Below, piece by piece: positions 41,804-54,852 of a stretch of 64,000 bases of DNA. This DNA is from Azohydromonas aeria (lineage in GTDB: Bacteria > Pseudomonadota > Gammaproteobacteria > Burkholderiales > Burkholderiaceae_C), in contig NZ_VIDQ01000005.1 of assembly GCF_009760915.1 (NCBI RefSeq), positions 1 to 64,000 of the forward strand, read 5' to 3'. Every line of letters starts with the position of its first letter. Position 1 is the first letter of the stretch. Made by a program: the position numbers and the translations under genes. A model generated the notes under the pieces. The model had not been told where the DNA came from, searched no databases, and saw only the letters and a list, made by a program, of their open reading frames with translations.

Positions 41804-42865
41804 ATGGACGCACGGCTGCTGCAAGGCCTCACCCTGCCCGGCTTCGGCCCCATCGAGGTGCTGCAGGCCGAGGTGGTGGAGCTTTCCGGCCTGGCGCTGC
41901 GCGACGGCGCCTGGCGCCTCGGCCGGCTGCAGCTGCGCGGCGTGGAGCTGCGCACGCCGCTGCTGGCGCTGCGCGCCGGCCAGGTGCTGCTGCGCGGCCT
42001 GGGCCTGCGCCTGGGCACGCCCGCGCCCGGCGCGAACGGCGGCGCGCCGACGCTGCAGGCGCTGAGCCTGGAAGCGCTGGAAGTGCAGGACGCGCAGGTG
42101 GAGCTGGCCCGGGCGCCCTCGCCCGCCGCGGCCGGCGCGCAGGCGCAATGGCAACTCGACGCACTGGCCGGACTCAACGGGCGGCTGCAGATGCACATCG
42201 ACGACGCGGCCTGGATCGTGGACGCGGAGGTGGGCATCGTCATCCAGGACGGGCGCATCGACTTCAACCGGCTCTCGGTCGAGCACATCGGCCCGGACTC
42301 GCCCATGGGCGTGAGCCACATGGGCATCTACGCCGACAGTCCCAAGGGCCGTGACTACCTCTACCAGTTCGCGCTGCCGCACGTACCCGGCGTGCGCTTC
42401 GAGCAGCGCGGCTCGCTCTTCGGCGCGCGCGTCACCGACCGCGGCTCGCTGCAGCTGCAACCCTTCGTGGAGAGCCTGCTGCACAACGCCGGCTGCGGCA
42501 CGCCGCAGGGCCGCCCCGGGCGCCAGGCCACGCAGGCGCTGCAGCGCACGCGGCTCGGCGGCGAGGTCCGCCTGGGCGACGGCGTGATGGGCACGCGGCG
42601 CCAGCACGTGGAGCTCTCGGGCCAGGCCCAGGGCCGCAACCGCGTGGGCGTGACGGCGGCGGTGATGGGCCGGCAGCTCGTGCTGCGCGTGCCGGAGCTG
42701 CAGGCGGCGCAGGCGCTGTTCTCGCTGCCGGGCCTGGACGGCGGCAGCGGGCCCATCGCCGGCACGGTCAGCGCCACGCTCAGCGCGCCGGGCCACGGGC
42801 CGGCGCTGCGCCTGGCCGCGGAGCGGCTGACGGTGCAGGCGCTGCGGCTGGGCGGCGCGGTCTAG
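41804..42865 (+). CDS. Conserved hypothetical protein
   Basis: A 353-residue protein I cannot assign. It has no signal peptide and no clear transmembrane helix. The first third repeats short leucine/alanine-rich strands (LTLPGFGPIEVLQAEVVELSGLALRDGAWRLGRLQLRGVEL), reminiscent of beta-helical or AsmA-like intermembrane repeat proteins. The centre contains VDAEVGIVIQDGRIDFNRLSVEHIGPDSPMGVSHMGIYAD, a block that looks conserved. A GGAGGAG site precedes the ATG. It is convergent with rng, with 47 nt between the stops. A role cannot be inferred. Confidence 0.78.
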   Translation: MDARLLQGLTLPGFGPIEVLQAEVVELSGLALRDGAWRLGRLQLRGVELRTPLLALRAGQVLLRGLGLRLGTPAPGANGGAPTLQALSLEALEVQDAQVELARAPSPAAAGAQAQWQLDALAGLNGRLQMHIDDAAWIVDAEVGIVIQDGRIDFNRLSVEHIGPDSPMGVSHMGIYADSPKGRDYLYQFALPHVPGVRFEQRGSLFGARVTDRGSLQLQPFVESLLHNAGCGTPQGRPGRQATQALQRTRLGGEVRLGDGVMGTRRQHVELSGQAQGRNRVGVTAAVMGRQLVLRVPELQAAQALFSLPGLDGGSGPIAGTVSATLSAPGHGPALRLAAERLTVQALRLGGAV

Positions 42866-42912
42866 GAGGTTCGGGAAACGCGGACGGCAGCCACCCGGCG
42901 CGCCGCCCGGCC

Positions 42913-44385
<1,473 letters not shown>

Positions 44386-44419
44386 GCGCTGCGGCTGCCG
44401 TCTGCCGCGGCGCGCGGAC

Positions 44420-45040
44420 TCAGAAACGCACGTGCGCTTGCCGCAGCAGCATGGCCGTCTCGTGGAGGGGCAAACCCATGATACCGGAGTAGCTCCCCTC
44501 GACATGGGCCACGAAGGCGGCGATGCGGCCCTGGATGCCGTAGGCGCCGGCCTTGCCGAAGGGCTCGCCGCTGTCGATGTAGGCGTCGATGTCGCTCTCG
44601 CGCATGCCCTCCAGGCGCACGCGCGACACGCTCAGCGCGTGCAGCACGCGCTCGCCCTCGCAGGCCACCGACACGGCGGTGAGCACGCGGTGCGTCTGGC
44701 CGCACAGCCCGCGCAGCATGGTGCGGGCCTCGTCGGCATTCGCCGGCTTGCCCAGGATGCGCCGGCCCAGCGCCACGGTGGTGTCGGCGGCGAGCACCGG
44801 CACGCCGGCCAGGCCCTGACGCTCGCGCCGCGCGCGGGCGGCGTCGAGCTTGGCGCGGGTGACGCGCTTCACGTAGTCCTCCGGCCGCTCGTCGGGCAGC
44901 GCCAGCTCCAGCGCCTCGGCGTCCTCGTGCTCTTCGGGCAGCAGCAGCTCGAAGGCCACGCCGATCTGCTCCAGCAGCTGGGCACGGCGCGGGCTTTGCG
45001 AGGCGAGCAGGATGCGCTCGTGTTGGGTGTGTTCAGTCAT
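44420..45040 (-). CDS. maf: Maf-family nucleotide pyrophosphatase
   Basis: House-cleaning enzyme that hydrolyses dTTP, UTP and modified nucleotides. The 206-residue protein has the N-terminal LLASQSPRRAQLLEQIG (SxxxPRR), PVLAADTTVALGRRILGKP, and the C-terminal GKAGAYGIQGRIAAFVAHVEGSYSGIMGLPL block with the conserved GxYxIQG. It has the dTTP/UTP-pyrophosphatase (YhdE-like) signature rather than YceF-like. It lies 25 nt downstream of rlmH. Confidence 0.94.
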   Translation of the reverse strand: MTEHTQHERILLASQSPRRAQLLEQIGVAFELLLPEEHEDAEALELALPDERPEDYVKRVTRAKLDAARARRERQGLAGVPVLAADTTVALGRRILGKPANADEARTMLRGLCGQTHRVLTAVSVACEGERVLHALSVSRVRLEGMRESDIDAYIDSGEPFGKAGAYGIQGRIAAFVAHVEGSYSGIMGLPLHETAMLLRQAHVRF

Positions 45041-45065
45041 CGCTCAACTCGATTCTTTTGTCCGG

Positions 45066-45536
45066 TCATTCCCGGTGGTAGGGATGGTTCACCGTCAGCG
45101 ACCAGGCGCGGTACAGCCCCTCGGCCAGCAGGATGCGCACGAAGGCGTGCGGCAGCGTCAGCTCGGACAGCCGCATGGTCTCGTCGGCCGTGCCCTTGAG
45201 CGCGGCATCGAGCCCGTCCGGGCCGCCGATCATGAAGGCCACGTCGCGGCCGTCCTGCAGCCAGAAGCGCAGCCGCTCGGCCAGCGCCACGGTGGTCAGC
45301 CGCGTGCCGCGCTCGTCGAGCACCACGCGGCGCGCGCCCTTCGGAATGGCGGCCTCGATGCGCTGGGCCTCCGACGCCATCAGCGCCGCGGGCGGCTTGC
45401 CCGTGGTGCGTGGCTCGGCCTTGAGCGCCTTGAGCTCCAGCCGCAGCTCCGGCGGGAAGCGCTTGGCGAAATCGTCGTAGGCCGCCTCGGCCCACGCCGG
45501 CTGGCGCTGGCCGATGGCGGCGATCACCAGCCGCAC
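45066..45536 (-). CDS. rlmH: 23S rRNA (pseudouridine1915-N3)-methyltransferase
   Basis: SPOUT methyltransferase that modifies pseudouridine 1915 in helix 69 of 23S rRNA on assembled 70S ribosomes. The 156 residues match the family. Features are [16 protein letters not shown], the knot glycine region [10 protein letters not shown], and the C-terminal [33 protein letters not shown]. Start is a GTG, 10 nt after the rsfS stop. Pairing with rsfS is widely conserved and links ribosome finishing with ribosome silencing. Confidence 0.96.
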   Translation of the reverse strand: MRLVIAAIGQRQPAWAEAAYDDFAKRFPPELRLELKALKAEPRTTGKPPAALMASEAQRIEAAIPKGARRVVLDERGTRLTTVALAERLRFWLQDGRDVAFMIGGPDGLDAALKGTADETMRLSELTLPHAFVRILLAEGLYRAWSLTVNHPYHRE

Positions 45537-45546
45537 GGCGCCGGGC

Positions 45547-46368
45547 TCAGCCGCGCGCGGCCTTCTTGGCGGCGGCCTTGCGGGCCGGCGCCTTCTTCGC
45601 GGGCGCGGCGGCAGCCTTCTTGGCCGCCGGCGCCTTGCGCGCCACCGCCTTCTTGGCCGGTGCCTTCTTCGCCGCGGCCTTCTTCACCGGGGCGTTCACC
45701 ACCAGGCGCTGCTCGGGCACGGCCTTGGCCGTCGTGGCCTTCTTCGCGGCCACCTTGGTGCCCGTGGTGCGCGTGACGGCCTTCTTTGCCGGCGCTGCCT
45801 TCCTGGCGGCCACGGCCTTCTTCGCCGGCGCGGCCTTGGCACTGGCGGACGCCGCCTTCTTCGCCGGCGCCTTGCGGCCCGCGGTCTTCTTCACCGGCGC
45901 CGCGGCCAGCGCGGCCTTGCCGGCGGCGGTGCGCGCGGTGCGCGAGGCGTGGGCGCTTTCGGCCGCGTCCTCGTCGGCGTCCTCAGCGTCGGCCGAGGCC
46001 TTGGGCAGGCCCTTGGCCTTGCCGTCGCCGAGCTTGAGCTTCACCGGCTTCTCGCCCCAGATCTCCTCGAGATGGTAGTACTCGCGGATGGCGGGCTGCA
46101 TGATGTGGGCGACGGCGGCGCCGCAGTCCACGATGATCCATTCGCCGTTGTCCTCGCCTTCGGTGCGCATCACCTCCAGGCCGCGCGACTTGACCGTCTC
46201 GCGCACGCTGGAGGCCAGCGCCTTGGTCTGGCGGTTGCTGGTGCCCGAGGCAATGATCACGCGCTCGAAGAGCGGCGAGAGATGCTCGGTATTGAAGACC
46301 ACGATGTTCACGGCCTTCACGTCTTCGAGGCCATCGACGATGGCGCGTTGCAGCTTGCGGATGTCCAT
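45547..46368 (-). CDS. rsfS: Ribosomal silencing factor RsfS with a long Lys/Ala-rich histone H1-like tail
   Basis: RsfS binds uL14 and blocks joining of ribosomal subunits under starvation. The N-terminal domain (about 1-115) is canonical: [78 protein letters not shown]. An acidic linker (about 125-145) leads to a tail (about 150-273) of repeated PAKKA, ARKAP and KKAA units like bacterial histone H1-like or AlgP proteins. Ordinary RsfS is about 105-130 residues, so the tail more than doubles it. The ATG follows the nadD stop with no gap. Confidence 0.94.
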   Translation of the reverse strand: MDIRKLQRAIVDGLEDVKAVNIVVFNTEHLSPLFERVIIASGTSNRQTKALASSVRETVKSRGLEVMRTEGEDNGEWIIVDCGAAVAHIMQPAIREYYHLEEIWGEKPVKLKLGDGKAKGLPKASADAEDADEDAAESAHASRTARTAAGKAALAAAPVKKTAGRKAPAKKAASASAKAAPAKKAVAARKAAPAKKAVTRTTGTKVAAKKATTAKAVPEQRLVVNAPVKKAAAKKAPAKKAVARKAPAAKKAAAAPAKKAPARKAAAKKAARG

Positions 46369-46977
46369 TCAACTCCCGGGGTCAGCCCGGTACAGGGCGT
46401 TCTGGTCAATATAGGCCGCGACCGCCGACCCCACCAGCGAGGAAAGATCCTCGCCGCGGGCCGCACGTTCGCGGATGTCAGTGGACGCCACCGCCATGGG
46501 CGGCAGCGCCAGTGTTTCGATGTCATGCGCCACGGCCGCCACCTCGACCGGCGCGCGCGGCGCCTGGCCGGCGCGGCCGGCCACGGCCAGCGTCACGCGC
46601 TGCAGGATCTCCTGCCAGCCGTGCCAGGTGTGCAGCCGCGCGTACTGGTCCTGCCCGACGACGAGGTACAGCTTCGCCCCGGGCACTTCAGCAGCGAGCT
46701 CGCGCACCGTGTCCAGCGTGTAGCTGGGCCCGGCGCGGTGCAGCTCGCGCTCGTCGATGGCGAGGCCCGGCTCGCCCTGCAGCAGCAGCTGGAGCATGGC
46801 CACGCGGTGCGGGGCGTCGACGATGCGCCGCCCCTCGGCCAGCTTCTGCCAGGGCCGGCCCGCCGGCAGCAGCCGCACCTCGTCGAGCCGCAGCTCGTCG
46901 CGCGCCTGGCGGGCCAGCGCCAGGTGCGCCAGGTGCGGCGGGTTGAAGCTGCCGCCAAGCAGGCCGATGCGTTTCAC
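46369..46977 (-). CDS. nadD: Nicotinate-nucleotide adenylyltransferase
   Basis: Adenylates nicotinate mononucleotide in NAD synthesis. The 202-residue protein has the nucleotidyltransferase motif [19 protein letters not shown] (a variant of HxGH as HLAH), [35 protein letters not shown] and the C-terminal [19 protein letters not shown] (the ISSTxIR block). Start is a GTG overlapping the hemF stop (GTGA). It immediately precedes rsfS, a conserved bacterial order. Confidence 0.95.
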   Translation of the reverse strand: MKRIGLLGGSFNPPHLAHLALARQARDELRLDEVRLLPAGRPWQKLAEGRRIVDAPHRVAMLQLLLQGEPGLAIDERELHRAGPSYTLDTVRELAAEVPGAKLYLVVGQDQYARLHTWHGWQEILQRVTLAVAGRAGQAPRAPVEVAAVAHDIETLALPPMAVASTDIRERAARGEDLSSLVGSAVAAYIDQNALYRADPGS

Positions 46978-47918
46978 TCGCCGAGCCAGTCGCGCGGGCG
47001 CAGGAAGTCGCTGTAGAGCCGCGCCTCGGCGCTGCCGGGTTGCGGATGCCAGTCGTAGCGCCACTTCACCAGCGGCGGCATCGACATCAGGATGCTCTCG
47101 GTGCGCCCGCCCGACTGCAGCCCAAACAGCGTGCCGCGGTCGAAGACGAGGTTGAACTCGACGTAGCGACCGCGCCGGTAGGCCTGGAAGTCGCGCTCGC
47201 GCTCGCCATAGGGCAGCTCGCGCCGGCGCTCGACGATGGGCAGGTACGCGGGCAGGAAGGCCTCGCCCACCGCGCGCACCATCTCGAAGCTGCGCACCGG
47301 GCCCAGCTCGCAGAAGTCGTCGAAGAAGATGCCGCCCACGCCGCGCGGCTCGTTGCGGTGCTTCAGGAAGAAGTACTCGTCGCACCAGGCCTTGAAGCGC
47401 GGATGCAGCGCCGCGCCGTAGGGCGCCAGCGCGTCGGCGCAGGTGCGGTGGAAGTGGCGCGCGTCCTCCTCGAAGCCGTAGTAGGGCGTGAGGTCCATGC
47501 CGCCGCCGAACCACAGCACCGGCGCGCGGCCGTCCGATGGTTGCGCGGCGAACATGCGCACGTTCATGTGCACCGTGGGCACCATCGGGCTGCGCGGATG
47601 CAGCACCAGCGACACGCCCATGGCCTCGAAGCTCGCGCCGGCGAGATCGGGCCGGTGCTGCGTGGCCGAGGGCGGCAGCGCGCGGCCCTTGACGTGCGAG
47701 AAGTTGCAGCCGCCGCGCTCCAGCAGCTTGCCCTCCTCCACCAGGCGCGACAGGCCGTCGCCTTCGAGCCGGCCGCCGGGCTCGCGCGTCCAGCCGTCGC
47801 TGCGAAACGGCGTGCCGTCGGCGGCTTCCAGCGCCGCGACGATGCGCTGCTGCAGGTCCAGCAGCCAGGCGCGCACGGCGGTGGTGTCGAGGACGTCGGC
47901 AGTGCCCGCGGTGCCCAT
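46974..47918 (-). CDS. hemF: Oxygen-dependent coproporphyrinogen III oxidase
   Basis: Converts coproporphyrinogen III to protoporphyrinogen IX using O2, in haem synthesis. The 314-residue protein has [64 protein letters not shown] and [35 protein letters not shown], all hallmarks of HemF. Start taken at the ATG 47918, 4 nt after the purD stop; a GTG at 47942 inside purD is possible. An O2-dependent enzyme fits an aerobic lifestyle. Confidence 0.97.
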   Translation of the reverse strand: MGTAGTADVLDTTAVRAWLLDLQQRIVAALEAADGTPFRSDGWTREPGGRLEGDGLSRLVEEGKLLERGGCNFSHVKGRALPPSATQHRPDLAGASFEAMGVSLVLHPRSPMVPTVHMNVRMFAAQPSDGRAPVLWFGGGMDLTPYYGFEEDARHFHRTCADALAPYGAALHPRFKAWCDEYFFLKHRNEPRGVGGIFFDDFCELGPVRSFEMVRAVGEAFLPAYLPIVERRRELPYGERERDFQAYRRGRYVEFNLVFDRGTLFGLQSGGRTESILMSMPPLVKWRYDWHPQPGSAEARLYSDFLRPRDWLGE

Positions 47919-47922
47919 GGCT

Positions 47923-49206
47923 TCAGCGCTGCTTGATGGCACGGTAGCCGATGTCGGTGCGGAACTGCGCGCCGTCGAACTGCACGCCCGACAGTGCGTC
48001 GTAGGCGCGCTGCTGCGCCTTCTTCGCCGAGTCGCCCAGCGCGGTGACGCACAGCACGCGCCCGCCGCTGGTCACCAGGCCCTGGTCGGTGAGCGTGGTG
48101 CCGGCGTGGAACACCACGGCGTCCTCGGTGGGCGCGGGCAGGCCCAGGATGGCGTCGCCCTTGCGCGGGTTCATCGGGTAGCCGGCGGCGGCCATCACCA
48201 CGCCCAGCGCGAAGCGGCGGTCCCACTGCAGCTCGACCTTGTTGAGCGTGCCGTCGGTGGCGGCCAGCAGCACCTCCAGCAGGTCGCTCTTGAGGCGCAT
48301 CAGGATCGGCTGCGTCTCCGGGTCGCCCATGCGGGTGTTGAACTCCAGCGTCTTGACCTGGCCCTCGGGGCTGACCATCAGCCCGGCGTAGAGGAAGCCC
48401 GTGAAGGGCCGGCCCTCGCGCGCCATGCCGGCGATGGTGGGCAGGATCACCTCGTGCATCGCGCGCGCATGCACGTTGGGCGTGACCACGGGCGCGGGCG
48501 AGTAGGCGCCCATGCCGCCGGTGTTGGGCCCGGCGTCGGCGTCGAGCAGCCGCTTGTGGTCCTGGCTGGTGGCCAGCGGCAGCACGTGGTGGCCGTCGCA
48601 CAGCACGATGAAGCTGGCTTCCTCGCCCTGCAGGAACTCCTCGATCACGACGCGCGCGCCGCCGGCGTTGTACTGCACGCCCAGCTCGTTGCCTTCGAGC
48701 ATGAAGTCGATGGCCTGGTGCGCCTCCTCCAGCGTCATGGCCACGACCACGCCCTTGCCCGCGGCCAGGCCGTCGGCCTTGACGACGATGGGCGCGCCCA
48801 TCTGGTCCACGTAGGCATGCGCCGCGGCGGCGTCGGTGAAGCTCTCATAGGCCGCGGTCGGGATGCCGTGGCGCTTCATGAAGTCCTTGGCGAAGGCCTT
48901 GGAGCTCTCCAGCTGCGCGGCGGCCTTGGTCGGGCCGAAGATGCGCAGCTGGCGCTGGCGGAACACGTCCACCACGCCGGCGGCCAGCGGCGCCTCGGGG
49001 CCGACCACCGTGAGCGCGACCTTCTCGGCCTGGGCGAAGTCGGCCAGCGCGTTGACGTCGGTGATGGGGATGTTGCGCAGCCGCGCGTCGGTGGCCGTGC
49101 CGCCGTTGCCCGGCGCCACGAACACCTGGTTGACGCGCGGCGACTGCGCCAGCTTCCAGGCCAGCGCGTGCTCGCGCCCGCCGTTGCCGATGACCAGGAC
49201 CTTCAT
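47923..49206 (-). CDS. purD: Phosphoribosylamine-glycine ligase
   Basis: ATP-grasp enzyme making glycinamide ribonucleotide in purine synthesis. At 427 residues it is of usual length. Motifs: N-terminal [34 protein letters not shown], the ATP-grasp region [19 protein letters not shown] and [15 protein letters not shown], then [14 protein letters not shown] and [18 protein letters not shown]. Its ATG overlaps the yebC stop (ATGA), so translation is coupled. Confidence 0.97.
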   Translation of the reverse strand: MKVLVIGNGGREHALAWKLAQSPRVNQVFVAPGNGGTATDARLRNIPITDVNALADFAQAEKVALTVVGPEAPLAAGVVDVFRQRQLRIFGPTKAAAQLESSKAFAKDFMKRHGIPTAAYESFTDAAAAHAYVDQMGAPIVVKADGLAAGKGVVVAMTLEEAHQAIDFMLEGNELGVQYNAGGARVVIEEFLQGEEASFIVLCDGHHVLPLATSQDHKRLLDADAGPNTGGMGAYSPAPVVTPNVHARAMHEVILPTIAGMAREGRPFTGFLYAGLMVSPEGQVKTLEFNTRMGDPETQPILMRLKSDLLEVLLAATDGTLNKVELQWDRRFALGVVMAAAGYPMNPRKGDAILGLPAPTEDAVVFHAGTTLTDQGLVTSGGRVLCVTALGDSAKKAQQRAYDALSGVQFDGAQFRTDIGYRAIKQR

Positions 49207-49934
49207 GCCTGTTCCTCGATCTCGGCGTTGTGGAACACGGCCTGGGTGTCGTCCAGGTCCTCCAGCACGTCCAGCAGCTTCTGCATGCGCTGGGCGTCCT
49301 CGCCGCCCAGGGCGATGGCGTTCTCGGCGCGCATGGTCACTTCCGCGATCTCCGGGGTGAAGCCGGCGGCGGTCAGCGCTTCCTTGACGGCCTCGAAATC
49401 GGCCGGCGCGGTCAGCACCTCGATGGAGCCGTCGTCGCCGGTGATCACGTCCTCGGCGCCGGCTTCGAGCGCGGCTTCCATGAGCTTGTCCTCGTTGGTG
49501 CCGGGCGCGAACAGCAACTGCCCGACATGCCTGAACTGGAAGGCCACCGAGCCCTCGGTGCCCAGGTTGCCGCCGTACTTGCTGAAGGCGTGGCGCACCT
49601 CGGCCACGGTGCGCACGCGGTTGTCGGTCATGCAGTCCACGATGATCGCGGCGCCGCCGATGCCGTAGCCCTCGTAACGGATTTCCTCGTAGCTCACGCC
49701 TTCGAGGTTGCCGGTGGCCTTGTCGATGTTGCGCTTGATGGTGTCGGCCGGCATGTTGGCGGCCTTGGCCTTGTCGATGGCCAGGCGCAGGCGCGGGTTG
49801 GCGCTGACGTCACCGCCGCCCTGGCGGGCCGCGACCATGATCTCGCGGATCACGCGCGTCCAGACCTTGCCGCGCTTTTCGTCCTGGCGGCCCTTGCGGT
49901 GCTGGATATTGGCCCATTTGGAATGTCCGGCCAT
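49203..49934 (-). CDS. YebC/PmpR-family protein (translation/transcription regulator)
   Basis: A 243-residue protein of the widespread YebC family: N-terminal [84 protein letters not shown]. Members are described both as DNA-binding regulators (PmpR) and as factors relieving ribosome stalling at proline runs. Length and motifs favour the generic YebC type. It heads the yebC-purD-hemF-nadD-rsfS-rlmH-maf-rng run, and is divergent from the HerA-like gene. Confidence 0.94.
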   Translation of the reverse strand: MAGHSKWANIQHRKGRQDEKRGKVWTRVIREIMVAARQGGGDVSANPRLRLAIDKAKAANMPADTIKRNIDKATGNLEGVSYEEIRYEGYGIGGAAIIVDCMTDNRVRTVAEVRHAFSKYGGNLGTEGSVAFQFRHVGQLLFAPGTNEDKLMEAALEAGAEDVITGDDGSIEVLTAPADFEAVKEALTAAGFTPEIAEVTMRAENAIALGGEDAQRMQKLLDVLEDLDDTQAVFHNAEIEEQA

Positions 49935-50045
49935 CGTGGCTGCTCCTCGCCGGCCCGCGGGGCGTCCGGCTCTTTTGCTTGGTTAGACTGCCGGCGATTT
50001 TACCGGTCGCCCCCGCCACGCCCTTTTTCGAGGAGCCCGCACGCC

Positions 50046-51548
50046 ATGGCCGAACCGATATTGCTTGCCCGACACGGCAATCAGGAAGCCTGCCTGCTAC
50101 CCGCCCTGGCCAATCGCCACGGCCTCGTCACCGGCGCCACCGGCACCGGCAAGACCGTCACGCTGCAGTGCCTGGCCGAGGGCTTCAGCGCCCTGGGCGT
50201 GCCGGTGTTCATGGCCGACGTGAAGGGCGACCTGACGGGCATCAGCCAGAGCGGCAGCCCGAGCCCGAAGCTCGTCGCCGCGCTGGCCCAGCGCGGGCTG
50301 GACGTGCCGCCGCCCCGGGCCTGCCCGGTGACGCTGTGGGACGTGTTCGGCGAGCAGGGCCACCCGGTGCGCGCCACCATCAGCGACATGGGCCCGCTGC
50401 TGCTGTCGCGCATGCTCGCGCTCAACGAGACGCAGGCCGGCGTGCTGAACCTGGTGTTCCGCATCGCCGACGACCACGGGCTGCTGCTGCTGGACCTGAA
50501 GGACTTGCGCGCCATGCTGCAGCATGTGGGCGAGAACGCCCGCGACTTCACCACCACCTACGGCAACGTCAGCGCCGCGAGCATCGGCGCCGTGCAGCGC
50601 GCGCTGCTGCAGATCGAGCAGCAAGGCGGCGACCGCTTCTTCGGCGAGCCCATGCTCGACATCGCCGACTTCATGCAGACGGTGGACGGCCGCGGCGTGG
50701 TCAACGTGCTGGCCGCCGACAAGCTCATGCAGGCGCCGCGCCTCTATGCCACCTTCCTGCTGTGGCTGCTGTCGGAGCTGTTCGAGACGCTGCCCGAGGT
50801 GGGCGACGTGGACAAGCCGAAGCTCGTGTTCTTCTTCGACGAGGCGCACCTGCTGTTCAAGGACGCGCCGGCGGTGCTGGTGGAGCGCATCGAGCTGGTG
50901 GTGCGCCTGGTGCGCAGCAAGGGCGTGGGCGTGTTCTTCGTGACGCAGAACCCGGCCGACCTGCCCGACAGCGTGCTGGCGCAGCTGGGCAACCGCGTGC
51001 AGCACGCGCTGCGCGCCTTCACGCCGCGCGACCAGAAGGCGGTGCGCGCCGCGGCGCAGACCATGCGCCCGAACCCGGCGCTCGACATCGAGGCCGCCAT
51101 CACCGAGCTGGCCGTGGGCGAGGCGCTGGTGAGCCTGCTCGATGAGCATGGGCGCCCGGGCGTCACGCAGCGCGTGTTCGTGCAGCCGCCGGGCAGCCGG
51201 CTCGGCCCCGTCACGCCGGACGAGCGGCGCGCGCTCATCGGGGGCTCGCTGGTGGCCGGCGTGTATGAGCAGGCGGTGGACCGGGAATCGGCCTACGAGC
51301 GGCTGCGCGGCCATGCCGCGCAGGCGCTGGACGCAGCCTCGCCGGGCGGCGCGCCGGCGTCGGGCGGGCTGCTCGACAGCCTGAAGGACGCGCTGTTCGG
51401 CAGCACCGGCCCGCGCGGCGGGCGGCGCGAGGGCCTGGCCGAGGCGGCGGCGCGCAGCGCGATGCGCACCGTCGGCTCGACCGTGGGCCGCGAGATCGTG
51501 CGCGGCGTGCTGGGCTCGCTGCTGGGCGGCACGCGCCGGCGCCGCTGA
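50046..51548 (+). CDS. HerA-like ATPase / helicase (DUF853, YjgR family)
   Basis: A 500-residue FtsK/HerA-superfamily ATPase. Walker A is [16 protein letters not shown], Walker B is [13 protein letters not shown], and the sensor region reads [41 protein letters not shown]. These match the DUF853/YjgR group. The last 70 residues are Gly/Ala/Arg-rich ([33 protein letters not shown]). Related HerA proteins pump or unwind DNA with a nuclease partner; none is adjacent, so the role is open. Alone on its strand; convergent with the PXPV gene. Confidence 0.9.
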   Translation: MAEPILLARHGNQEACLLPALANRHGLVTGATGTGKTVTLQCLAEGFSALGVPVFMADVKGDLTGISQSGSPSPKLVAALAQRGLDVPPPRACPVTLWDVFGEQGHPVRATISDMGPLLLSRMLALNETQAGVLNLVFRIADDHGLLLLDLKDLRAMLQHVGENARDFTTTYGNVSAASIGAVQRALLQIEQQGGDRFFGEPMLDIADFMQTVDGRGVVNVLAADKLMQAPRLYATFLLWLLSELFETLPEVGDVDKPKLVFFFDEAHLLFKDAPAVLVERIELVVRLVRSKGVGVFFVTQNPADLPDSVLAQLGNRVQHALRAFTPRDQKAVRAAAQTMRPNPALDIEAAITELAVGEALVSLLDEHGRPGVTQRVFVQPPGSRLGPVTPDERRALIGGSLVAGVYEQAVDRESAYERLRGHAAQALDAASPGGAPASGGLLDSLKDALFGSTGPRGGRREGLAEAAARSAMRTVGSTVGREIVRGVLGSLLGGTRRRR

Positions 51549-51584
51549 GGCCGAAGCCGGGACCGGCCCCGGCCGGCAGTGCCG

Positions 51585-52034
51585 TCAGCGCCGCCAGTGG
51601 TGGCGGTGGCCGCCGCCCCAGCCGGGTGCGCCGATGTACACCGGGGCGGCCGTGTACACCGGCGGCGGCCCGATGAAGCGCGGCGCGGCCGGCACGTACA
51701 CCGGCGGGCCGTAGGCCGGCGGCGGCGGGGTGTAGATGGGCGGCGGCGCGTAGTAGACGGGAGGCGGCGCCACGTAGGCCGGCGGCCGCGGCACGTACAG
51801 CGGCGGGGGCGAGACGTACACCGGCGGTGGCGGCGAGTAGCCCACGCCCGGCGGCGCGACGTACACCGGTACCGCCGGGCGCAGCGGCGTGGTGGAGATG
51901 ACGGTGCCCACCGTCACGCCCGGGACGAAGGAACCCACGCCAACGGACCACTGCACGTCCGCGCGGGCCGGGACCGACGCCAGGCCCACGAGGGCAAGCG
52001 CGGCGGCCGAAAGGAAGAAACTGGAGCGCATCAT
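51585..52034 (-). CDS. Secreted PXPV-type proline/valine/tyrosine-rich repeat protein
   Basis: A 149-residue protein. A signal peptide (1-25, cleavage near ARA-DV) and a short segment (DVQWSVGVGSFVPGVTVGTVI) precede an extended low-complexity region (about 55-135) of PPPVYV, PPPxY and APPPVYY units, then a basic Trp/His/Gly-rich end (GWGGGHRHHWRR). Such PXPV-repeat exported proteins are common in Comamonadaceae and unassigned. Two adjacent ATG codons mark the start, after a GGAAG site. It probably forms an extended polyproline structure in the envelope. Confidence 0.83.
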   Translation of the reverse strand: MMRSSFFLSAAALALVGLASVPARADVQWSVGVGSFVPGVTVGTVISTTPLRPAVPVYVAPPGVGYSPPPPVYVSPPPLYVPRPPAYVAPPPVYYAPPPIYTPPPPAYGPPVYVPAAPRFIGPPPVYTAAPVYIGAPGWGGGHRHHWRR

Positions 52035-52196
52035 GGCGGCTTCCTTCGAGGAGGGTCCGCCTACAACGCGCCAGCCCCCGCGCCGGTGCACGGCCGGAGT
52101 GTGTCGGCCTGCAAATACCCCCCTCGATAGAATCCGGCGCAACCCCAGCTCCTAGATTGCGCCGGCCCTGCCGCCGGCCCACCTCTGCCGCACTCC

Positions 52197-54002
<1,806 letters not shown>

Positions 54003-54126
54003 ACGGGAGCCGCCTCCTGTGCCCAGGGGGCGACCCCGGGCACTGCGGGTGCCTCCTGGCTGAGGCGACAATCGGCTTTCAGGCGGGGGCTGCTCCGCCG
54101 CTCACGACACATCCGCAGGAGACCGC

Positions 54127-54381
54127 ATGGCCAAACCCAACTACGCCTTCGAGAAACGCCAGCGCGACCTGGCCAAGAAGAAGAAGAAGGAAGAGAAGCT
54201 GGAGGAGCGCAAGCAGCGCAAGGCCGCCGGCCTGCCGCTTGACGACGCCACCGCCGACGGCGGCGCGCCGCTGGCGCCCGAGGGCGACGTGACCGACCCG
54301 GGCGACGGCAGCGCCGGCGTCTCCGAGATCCAGCGCGACGATCCCACCGGCACCGCGCCGGCCGGCGAGGCGGCGCGCTGA
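54127..54381 (+). CDS. Small charged coiled-coil protein
   Basis: An 84-residue protein. Residues 1-35 are a strongly basic/acidic helix (MAKPNYAFEKRQRDLAKKKKKEE and LEERKQRKAAG), followed by an acidic Asp/Gly/Ala-rich disordered tail. Very similar short proteins beginning MAKPNYxFEKRQ are frequent in Burkholderiales, which supports a real gene; function unknown. A GGAG site precedes the ATG and a strong terminator follows. The contrast between basic head and acidic tail suggests nucleic-acid or ribosome contact, which is speculation. Confidence 0.82.
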   Translation: MAKPNYAFEKRQRDLAKKKKKEEKLEERKQRKAAGLPLDDATADGGAPLAPEGDVTDPGDGSAGVSEIQRDDPTGTAPAGEAAR

Positions 54382-54403
54382 CACCCCTTCCGCCGCAACC
54401 CCT

Positions 54404-54447
54404 GACCGCGCCGTCGCGCCACCGGGCCCGACGGCGCGGTCCGTTTT
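54404..54447 (+). terminator. Rho-independent terminator after the small charged protein gene
   Basis: Perfect 12-bp stem GACCGCGCCGTC / GACGGCGCGGTC with a 14-nt loop, then CGTTTTG. It lies just before the YchJ gene. Confidence 0.8.
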
Positions 54448-54456
54448 GAACGCCCC

Positions 54457-54852
54457 ATGACGATGTCCCCCGCCGAAACCTGCCCCTGCGGCAGCGGCGC
54501 CGCCTACGCTGCCTGCTGCGGGCGCTGGCACGCCGGTGCGCAGCACCTGCAGGCGCCGGACGCGCCCGCGCTGATGCGCTCGCGCTACAGCGCCTTCGTG
54601 CTGGGCCTGCGCGACTACCTGCTGGCCACCTGGCACCCGTCCACCCGGCCCGCCGTGCTGGAGCCCAACGAGCCGGGCCTGCGCTGGCTCGGCCTGCAGG
54701 TCAAGCGCCATGAGCCGATCGACGAGGCCCATGCGCGCGTCGAGTTCGTGGCGCGCAGCAAGCTCGGCGGCCGCGCGCACCGGCTGCACGAGATCAGCCG
54801 CTTCGTGCGCGAGGACGGGCGCTGGTTTTACGTGGACGGCGAGCTGCCTTGA
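54457..54852 (+). CDS. YchJ-family SEC-C metal-binding protein
   Basis: A 131-residue protein with an N-terminal SEC-C zinc motif (TCPCGSGAAYAACCGRWHAG) and an NTF2-like YchJ domain (PALMRSRYSAFVLGLRDYLLATWHPSTRP, VEFVARSKLGGRAHRLHEISRFVREDGRWFYVDGEL). Family function is unknown; SEC-C zinc motifs in SecA contact SecB and ribosomes. It overlaps the TruC-like gene by four bases (TTGA). Confidence 0.93.
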   Translation: MTMSPAETCPCGSGAAYAACCGRWHAGAQHLQAPDAPALMRSRYSAFVLGLRDYLLATWHPSTRPAVLEPNEPGLRWLGLQVKRHEPIDEAHARVEFVARSKLGGRAHRLHEISRFVREDGRWFYVDGELP

